Source of the DNA: Plantago elongata
Taxonomy: Eukaryota; Streptophyta; Magnoliopsida; Lamiales; Plantaginaceae
DNA: 39,393 nucleotides
NCBI GenBank assembly: GCA_036897095.1
Contig: JAYMSP010000892.1
Span: 1 to 39,393, forward strand
Direction of reading: 5' to 3'
The first letter of the stretch is position 1; the number at the start of each line of letters is the position of its first letter. The translations under genes and the position numbers were made by a program. Shown here piece by piece: positions 32,085 through 39,393 of the stretch. The notes below the pieces were generated by a model. That model did not search any database and had not been told where the DNA came from. It saw only the letters and a list, made by a program, of their open reading frames with translations.

Positions 32085-34794
32085 ACCCAACAATCACAAA
32101 TGACTTCTATGTGTCGTGCTTTCTGAAGGGTCTTAAGGAAGAACTAAGGGGTATCGATACAGATGTTTAGACCCATGAACCAAGCTAGACTAATGGAAAA
32201 TACCCTGGAAATCTAGGGAAGGAAGAGTAAGGGCATACAGAGGGCACCAATGCCAAACACATCCTCACAAAAGTCAAGCTATTCTCCTAACTCACGAACT
32301 ACTAATGCAAATCAAGGAAATAATAGGGATCAAGCCATATTACCTGTATAGAGGCTTCCAAAAGCTGAGTATGAGGCAAGGAGAAAAAAGAGGTTGTGTT
32401 TCACCTGCAATGAGAAGTACACTTATGGGCATAAGTGCTCTAAACTATTCCAAATTCAAATGGAAGGAGAAGAAGAGGCAAACAACTGGGAACCTGACGA
32501 GGAAGGAGTCACTGATGATTCAAGCAATTCAGCTGGAGGGGAGATTAGCCTTCATGCTCTGCAGGGCAGCAGAACCAAACACTCTCTTAAGATTTGTGGT
32601 ACCTACAACAATAATAAAATTACCATATTAGTGGATAGTGGCAGTACCCACAACTATCTGAATAGAAATACAACATTAGAGCTTCAATGCAATGTCAAAG
32701 CTACTCCTAGATGGCTAGTTACTGTAGCCAATGGAGAGAGGACTTCCAGTACTGGTAGTTGCAAGTATTTCAAATGGTTTTCACAGGGTATTAAGCTGGA
32801 AGCAGACTGATACTTCCTTAAGGTGGTTGTGATATCATATTGGGCCATGATTGGATGCGGGAATATGACCTAGTTACCTTTGCACTTAAAAAGAATTGTC
32901 TGATAGTTAACAACAAAGGAAAACAAGTGGAAATCAAAGGGGAGGGAGAATGTGCCCAGTTTAATATGATCAGTGGTAAATAGATGGGAAAATATCTTAG
33001 AAATTCAAACTATGGAATAATGGCTCAATTGTTTCAGGTTCAGGCTGATACTGATATAGTTGATATACCAAAAGAAGTTGGAGATATACTATAGGAGTAT
33101 AATGATATTTTCAAGATACCAAATGCTTACCTCCAGGCAGACACATTGAGCACAAGATAGATTTGAAAGAGGGAGCATGTCCAATGGAACACAGACCTTA
33201 TAGAGTGTCTCACCCCCTAAAAAATGAGATAAAGAAAATTGTCAGTGAATTATTAGAGCAAGGATTGATTGATGTAAGCTCAAGCCCATTTGCTTCACCT
33301 GTTCTATTGTTTAAAAAGAAGGATAAACATGGAGGTTGTGTGTAAACTACAAAAAAATTAAATGATATAACCATTAAAGACAAATTCCCTATGCCTGTTA
33401 TTGAAGATCTACTAGCAGAGTTACATGGAGCTGTGATATTTTCTAAACTTGATCTCAGGCAAGGTTAGTTTCAAATCAGGCTTAAGAAAACAGACAAAGC
33501 AAAGACTGATTTTGTGACCCACCATGGTCAGTATGAATTTAAGGTGATGCCGTTTGGGTTAACCAATGCCCCAGCTACCTTCCAAAAGTTAATGAATGAA
33601 GTATTTGCCATGTTTTTAAGAAAGAGCGTTTTGGTTGTCTTTGATGATATACTCATTTACAGTAAGAGTTTGAATGATCATTGCCAACATCTCACTCAGG
33701 TTATGCAGTTTCTTAGAAGTAATAAGTTGTATGCAAAGAAAAGTAAATGTGCATTTGCCATTCCACAAGTAGAGTACCTTGGGTATGTGATTAGTGAGAA
33801 AGGAGTATCTACTGCCCATAGTAAGATACAAACTATGATGGATTGGCCACTACCTAAGACCCTCAAGGCACTAAGGGGTTTTTCTGGGATTCACAGGATA
33901 GTACAAAAGATTTTCCCCTAAGTATGGAGTGGTAGCCATGCCACTCACTGACATGACGAAGAAGGGAAAATTCAAGTGGACAACAGAGGCAGAACAAGCA
34001 TTTGAGTTGTTGAAGGAACAACTAGTCAAGGCTCCAATTCTAGGCCTACTAGATTTTTCAATACCTTTTGTGGTGGAGACAGATGCCTGCCAAACTGGTA
34101 TTGGGACAGTCCTAATGTAAAATGGCAGGCCAATTGCATACTTTAGCCAAGCCCTCTGCCCTAAAAACAAGCTCTCTCAACCTATGAGAAGGAACTCTTA
34201 GCCTTGATGAAATCTATCAGTAAGTGGTCCAACTATCTAATTGGTTCAAAATTTATAGTCAAAACTGAGCATGCTAGTCTGAGGTTCCTCAAGGAACAAA
34301 AGATTGTAAATTCACTTCAGCAAAAGTGGCTTTACAAATTAATGGGCTATGATTTCATCATAGAATACAAGCAAGGGAAAACTAAGATAGCTGTAGATGC
34401 ACTAAGCAGGAAATATGAGTACATGCCTGAGTCACAAGAATAAAGAAGAGAATTGAATGCTCTAGTGACTTACATTCAGCCTGAATGGGTACAAGAAGTG
34501 ATTGACATCTACGTACCAAGAGGATGTTCTTGTTCAAGAACTACTGGCTAATTGTTTGTTAAAACCTACTCAGTTGACTGATTATCCAGTCAGAGATGGA
34601 ATTCTCAGATTCCAGGGTAGAATTGTAATTGGGAAGAATAGTACACTTGAGGAGAAGATTCTTGAAGCCCTTCATGACACTGCCATAGGGGGACATTCTG
34701 GGATACACACTAGCTACTTGAGGGCCAAACACATTTTATATTGGAAGGGTATGAAGAAGGATGTGGAACAATTTGTTTTAGCTTGTGGTATATG
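32085..34794 (+). mobile_element. Ty3/gypsy gag-pol 5' half (gag, protease, RT, RNase H, start of integrase), decayed
   Basis: Gag remnants (LKGLKEELRGID) begin near 32095, and the zinc knuckle CFTC...GHKC lies at about 32397-32440. The retropepsin motif ILVDSGSTHNYL is near 32625. RT follows in pieces: HRPYRVSHPLK and SPFASPVLLFKKKD at about 33185-33330, then [22 protein letters not shown] and the FDDILIYS active site near 33640. RNase H has VETDA, YEKELLAL and VDALSR, but the usual TDH is TEH. The integrase zinc finger starts (LHDTAIGGH...CGIC) and is cut at about 34794. Many stops and frameshifts (near 32808, 33092, 33343, 33466, 33920, 34118) make it a pseudogene. There is no 5' LTR or primer-binding site. 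The RT style suggests a chromovirus, possibly Reina/Tcn1-like. Confidence 0.85.
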
Positions 34795-36379
34795 TGTAAT
34801 GACCGGGATCCGAGTAGAATATTTTAATAAAATTTTGAGTATAGTTCGTGACGAATTAGTAAACGGTTAGTTCGCCAACGAGTTTAGGTGAATTAAAAGT
34901 AAGATGAATTTAGAAGTAATGGCCGATCGTATCCGCCAGTTAAGTAAGAGTAGCATTAAATTATTACTTGGTATTATATTAATAAATTAATAATAAAAAT
35001 ACAAAATAAAAAAATTTAAAATTACTTTTGATTCTAGTTTAGTTCGCGTCCAATATCGTCCCGGAGGTCGAATATGTATTTTTCGGAATATATTTACGAG
35101 CCATTTGGAGTCCAGAAGAAACCAGGGTTATATATTGGCAAAATACCAATTGTACCCTTGATATTGCTTTCTTCTTTCTTTCCCCTTCCCGTTCAATTCA
35201 TTCGCCAGTCTGCCATTTTCCATCTTCTTCTTCGATATGATTCTTCCCGCCGCCTTCTTGGAAAAGCCACCGACCAAGCCGTCGCAATTCTTCCCGTCGA
35301 AGACACCGTCCAAGCCGCCGCACAAAATGACGGAAATACCCCTCAACGATGCATGGCTGACGGAGACGATGTGTTGTAACACGCGTCGATGAACGGAGAA
35401 GATCAGAGCCGCGTGGTCGGTGCCTTCCAGCCTATAAATAGGCCATTCCGTTGCCTCTCTCCGGCACACACCAAACTCACCGGAAAACCGAGCCGTAGCC
35501 CCTGCTCCCGCTTGCTCTCTCTCTCTCTTCGCCCTCAATTCATTTCACCGCCGCCTCCACCGTGCCTTCTCACCGGACTAGTGTTGTTGCTCGCGATCGT
35601 CTCCGGTTAGTGCCTTCTCCTTCGATTATAATCGAACTTGGGATGGGTAATGTGTTTTGCTATCTCAGTTCTTGATGAATTCGACTGAATAGTTGAATTC
35701 GGGCAGTGCCCTGTTTTCTGTCTCTTCTGTTCTTTTCTTGGGTTTTTGTAGTCGATTCGTCCTTGCCTTGTGATAGTCATGGGTTTCGAATTTGAATTGA
35801 TATTTTTCTTGGTTTGCTGCTTTCGATCCGTTGCTACTAGTTATTCTAGCAATCTGAATTATGTATGTGTTATTCGGGTCGCCTGAATTGATGTTACTAA
35901 TTTACTACGGCTCGTCAATAGCGGTCGTGTTGCTGAGTTTGAGTTATCTCTGTTTATTGCCTGTGTGAGTCGACTTGCTGAGCTTGTGATCGATCTAATG
36001 TGAGATCGATTGTCTGTGTGTCGATTGTCCTCTAAGTCACGGTGAAAATTCGAATTCACATCGGTGGAGGGTATGCATAGTGTCGCTATTTTCGTGCCCT
36101 GTCCTTTCCGTTCTTTGTGAGTCTTGATCAGTGTAGCAGTTCTTGTCTCTTCCTGCTTGTGCTGTTTCGGTCTACGTTTTTTGGCGTATGGTGTGTGTGA
36201 CAGTTTCCAATGGCAATTGGAATACTAGTGGTTGTGGTGTTGTTGAGTAGCTGTGTGGGTGGGTGTAAATTGAGGTTGAGTGTGTGACTGTGTGTATGAT
36301 GTATTGCCTGCCAATGTGTTTCACTAAAATGACTGCGAGTTGATAAATTGACTAATTGCATCTTGAGCGAATAATCAGC

Positions 36380-36447
36380 TCTGCCTAAGTGGTTAGTAGC
36401 TTGAATAATGTTCCTGTCCTGAGTGAAGTCTAGGGTTCGAGTCCCGG
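36380..36447 (+). repeat. tRNA-like A and B boxes (SINE head candidate)
   Basis: tgcctaagtggttag resembles the pol III A box, and gggttcgagtccc is a near-perfect B box, about 50 bp apart. The flanks do not fold into a tRNA acceptor stem, so it is more likely a tRNA-derived SINE fragment than a gene. Confidence 0.4.
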
Positions 36448-36834
36448 GGTAACATTTTGATTCCGGTATAGGAAAGTTGTCTGACGGTAAGTTCGAGATA
36501 TTAACAACGTTTTACGAATATAGGTAATTAACTAGCCGACGAATTAAGCAATATCGAGAATAAGCAAGCATTTAAGCCATGTATGGGTCGAATCTTCATA
36601 ATACCTTGCCTTTACTGATTTTCGTGAAAATAACTGTTTTATAACTGTGATTTGATAACTGTGAATATTATATCAAGCGACGGGACTTGATATACTATTA
36701 TTTTATTCACTGAGGATCAAGTTATGTGCGTATCCCGAAAAGATGATTTATGATGCATGTGACTTGTGTGAAATACCTTATAAAAGGCATGGATAAATGG
36801 TAGCTCTCAAATATGTTGTGCTTTGTCTTTGTGA

Positions 36835-36947
36835 TGCCGTCTTTATGACGTGATACTGTCTACGTGATACTATCTTAGCTACGCCGTCTTTATGACGGGA
36901 TATTGTCTTAGTGACGCCGTCTTTATGATAGGATATAGTCTTAGTGA
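36835..36947 (+). repeat. 33-bp tandem repeats (cgccgtctttatga units)
   Basis: Two near-identical 33-bp units lie at 36882-36914 and 36915-36947, preceded by an expanded related unit at 36835-36881. The minus-strand open frame over this region is just the repeat translated. Confidence 0.75.
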
Positions 36948-37649
36948 CGCCGAGTTCTTGTGGCTTTGATACCAAGTACTTGTGATTCCTCTGATCAAGG
37001 AATATGCCGTAGACTTCTGTGGGCCACCGGACGTATACTAGTGGCCGCAACATATGTTTGAGTGAGCTAACATGTTCTGAAAGATGTTTGTAAAGTCCAT
37101 GTTGTGACTTTTTACATGCATGTGTTGAATTGTGTGAAAATCTGTTGATTGCAATTTCTTGATCCGGGCATTGTGTATTATGAAATTCACCCTTGAACTT
37201 TGTACCTCAGACAGGAATTAGTTGGACATCCGGGAAGTACAATTTTGCTGACGAGGCGGACGTTTAGAAGTTACTAATCTCTTTGTACAGTAAGACTTTG
37301 TACTTTTGGCATGTATAATATTAACAATATTTGGCCTGTATAACATTAACATGTAGTTGAGGTTTGGATATGTTGTATTCTTGGATTGTAAATATGCTGA
37401 TACTAGTAGCCACTCGCATGTATATTATTTTGAAAATGCTTTCGCTAAAACTCTGACGTAAATTATGTTTGAAAATTTATTCTAGCCCGGTGGTTGGCTT
37501 TCTATACTGTGATGTTGGTCTGTGAGACTGACAGGTGGATAAGGCTGCATGTGGACGGGGGAATGTTCACACGGGCGGAGTGACGAATATGTTATTATAT
37601 GAATATTAAATACAGCGGGACCCACGATGTGGTCTCGGAGCGTGGCACA

Positions 37650-37857
37650 TTCTGTATTTACATTCCAGCATAACACACACACACACATTTTTTTATTGCA
37701 AAGCACAAACTCATTTATTTATCGCTTAAGTCTTCCGTTCTCTGAATTTAAGTATAAGAAGCCCATCAGTTTTTGAGAAATAGTGTTTATCGACAAAAGT
37801 TTGAAAAGACTATTCACCTCCTGTAGTATTTTCTTTTGACGTTATTTGGACCAACAC
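37650..37857 (-). repeat. Inverted-repeat arm (right), partner of 31467-31680
   Basis: On the minus strand it runs from tgttggtccaaataacg through gtgaatagtcttttcaaac to aatgtaaatacagaa, and it is collinear with the left arm. An (AC)n run lies at about 37671-37685. Confidence 0.65.
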
Positions 37858-38600
37858 TAGAGTTTAGGGTTTGGTGTTTGGAACTTGGAAGTCATACACA
37901 AATTCTCATGATAAACAATCTTAAAATAACTTATCTAATAATATAAAAGGTTTATATTAATAACATGCATAACAATATAGATGTTTCTATAGCTAACAAT
38001 GTAGATGTTTTTATATAAATAATAATATAGACGCTTTATATTAATAACATGAATAATTATGTTAATAATACATAGACCGTCTCTAGATAAATTACATAGA
38101 TCAAAAAGTGTGTATAAGTGAGACGTAGCGAGTAGATTACAAGTATATTAGAGTCCTAGACGACAAACAATGATACCCTTACTTTCAAATGGTCTCTATT
38201 TGTATAGTTTAATAATTATAAATTTTATAGCGTTTGAAATATAGACAAGATTGATCTCTATTTGTAAATGACGAAAAATATAAAAATTAATATAACTCTA
38301 ATATTTTTATAATTTATATTTTAATATATATTTGTGAAAATAAGAAATAAAGGAAAGAATATATGTATGTCAACTAGAGAGAGAAAAGGAAAGAAAAATC
38401 TTGTTACACTATTTTTTGCAAAAAATGAGGTTAATTTGGGTAGTTTGTTGCTCCATATCCTAGCTGGGCGCCGGGTACAAAAGAAAAAAAGAGCTGGGCG
38501 CCTGATACAAAATTAGTGTAAAAAATGGGCCTTCAAACAATTTTCCCACAAATCATTACACTCCCACTAGACTCCTAGTGAACTAGTTTTGCGCCAAGAG
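37858..38600. other. AT-rich spacer with short repeats
   Basis: 37960-38090 has several diverged copies of a phrase like aataatatagatg(t/c)tttatat. The 11-mer agctgggcgcc occurs at 38462-38472 and 38492-38502, followed each time by a similar g.tacaaaa. No gene supported. Confidence 0.4.
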
Positions 38601-38624
38601 TCAAACTCCCCCTACAATGCGAGC

Positions 38625-38803
38625 CAGTAAATGTGGACTTGGCCCACCTAATTTGGGCTTCGAGACATGGCCCGTTAACCTGAGAGTGAAATTATATAAA
38701 CACCTATTGGACTATTTCTCATGTTTCTTCTTCTTCTTCTTCTTCCTATATTCGGCATCGGAGCAGAGAAATTGATCAGCTGGTTCTCACTTCGTCGTAT
38801 TTG
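38625..38803 (+). promoter_or_regulatory. Promoter and first non-coding exon of a gene running off the right edge
   Basis: ggccca and gggc words (38641-38675, e.g. ttggcccacc, atttgggctt, atggcccg) resemble site II (TGGGCC/T) elements of plant housekeeping promoters. A TATA box, ttatataaac, lies at 38692-38701. The leader follows, with (CTT)n at about 38725-38745, and ends at 38803 with donor tttg|gtaagg. No coding start is visible, so the product is unknown. Confidence 0.5.
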
Positions 38804-39336
38804 GTAAGGATGTTTTCTGATAGCATAAACCTTCATTAATTAATACTCGTCTAGTGTTACATCTTAATTGTCTTACAAGAGGTCAATTTTTCCACATTCT
38901 GCTATTTGGGAATCGTTTCTGTGTAATCGTGCCTTCCCTAACCCTAGAGATTCTATTGAATGCTATACAGGTCAAATTTGGTGTCTTGCTCAAATTACAA
39001 TACCTTATGGTCTCTATTCAATCTGAATTCTGAACATGCTATTCTGCTAAAGCTAGATAATTTATGACCTTTTGGTATGGAGTTGTGCAATTGACGCTTG
39101 TACAATTTTTAGCGGATGAATAGTAACTGAGCTATATGTAAGTTGTAGAAAAGGGTGTTCGGGATAGAGTAAAATCTATATAGATGTTATATAGGGTGTG
39201 CAATGAATAAGTGATGTGTATAAGAAGCGATGGGTTTGATAATTTAAAGGTTATTTATTTCATCAGTTTTAATATTTGGTTTTAATGGTGTCTGATTGAT
39301 TTTAGTTTGTTAGTATAACTAAAAATGTATATGAGT
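38804..39336 (+). other. Start of the leader intron of that gene
   Basis: It begins with the donor gtaagg and is AT-rich. No acceptor that I would defend is found before the window ends. Confidence 0.4.
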
Positions 39337-39393
39337 ATGAGAGAGAGAGAGAGGGGGGGGGGGGGGGGGGGGGGGGGGGCGAGGGGGCAGGAC
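39337..39393. repeat. (GA)n then 27-base G tract at the window end
   Basis: A short GA run (39339-39352) passes into 27 consecutive G (39353-39379) and then cgagggggcaggac. The composition is unlike anything nearby. Confidence 0.85.

Larger units (their letters stand above)
34795..37649 (+). mobile_element. Large LTR-like element (2.86 kb), GC-rich promoter, no coding region
   Basis: It begins tgtaatgaccgg exactly where the gypsy integrase breaks, and it can end at gagcgtggcaca (37649), so the ends fit TG...CA. No 5-bp target duplication matches (atatg against ttctg). A TATA box, cctataaatagg (35431-35442), is followed by a CT-rich leader with (TC)n near 35513-35528. It shares an ordered set of landmarks with the minus-strand element at 24721-26457. 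Inside are a tRNA-like A/B box pair (36382-36445) and 33-bp tandem repeats (36882-36947). It is probably a solo or oversized LTR. A decayed gene promoter cannot be excluded. Confidence 0.5.

Noticed and set aside
36380..36447. A functional tRNA gene
   Set aside because: The A and B boxes are present, but there are no pairing acceptor, anticodon and T stems in the right positions, so I call it a SINE-like remnant only.
34795..37649. 5-bp target duplication for the LTR-like element
   Set aside because: Flanks atatg and ttctg do not match, so I treat the ends as provisional.
31467..37857. A single Mutator-type transposon with 9-bp target duplications
   Set aside because: The flanking 9-mers caacctgtt and ctagagttt do not match, and no transposase is inside.

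Overview
This window is plant nuclear DNA from a eudicot. The composition is AT-rich, the genes have introns with canonical GT/AG sites, and the proteins are plant-specific (EXO70 family, plant calmodulin-binding domain, RING-H2 ligase). Decayed LTR retrotransposons and MITEs fill most of the rest. The style of repeats suggests an asterid, possibly Lamiales, but that is a weak inference from memory of repeat families.

Layout. 1-542 is the tail of an LTR. 880-1035 is a small hAT-like MITE. 1972-3972 (minus) is a single-exon EXO70 exocyst subunit with a probable 5'UTR intron. 7030-8286 (minus) is a calmodulin-binding-domain protein. Its inferred 1.5-kb leader intron holds a 677-bp hAT-type element with a perfect 8-bp target duplication, and its leader carries a short uORF. 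10.3-18.5 kb has no gene. It holds tandem duplications, MITEs, and four copies of a repeat that resembles the 3' half of plant 5S rRNA, as in Cassandra-type LTRs. 18.69-23.32 kb (plus) is a complete five-coding-exon RING-H2 E3 ligase gene (518 aa) with a 5'UTR intron.

24.57-26.46 kb is a truncated Stowaway and a large GC-rich LTR in minus orientation, ending about 70-75 bp from the promoter of a broken single-C2H2 zinc-finger gene (26.59-28.79 kb). The 3' part of that gene is duplicated in tandem at 29.21-29.86 kb. 29.87-37.86 kb is a nest of retroelements. It holds the 3' half of a Ty3/gypsy element (integrase core, chromodomain-like tail, LTR), then the 5' half of a gypsy element (gag knuckle, protease, RT, RNase H, start of integrase). 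A 2.86-kb LTR-like element follows, related to the one at 24.7-26.5 kb. The last two lie between 210-bp inverted copies of another repeat. 38.6-38.8 kb is the promoter and first non-coding exon of a gene that runs off the right edge. The window ends in a (GA)n and 27-base G tract that may be an assembly artefact.

The three intact genes show no obvious shared pathway. EXO70 acts in exocytosis, the calmodulin-binding protein in calcium signalling and the RING protein in ubiquitination. All three show a probable non-coding first exon and leader intron. No bacterial-type system, CRISPR array or intact RNA gene was seen.
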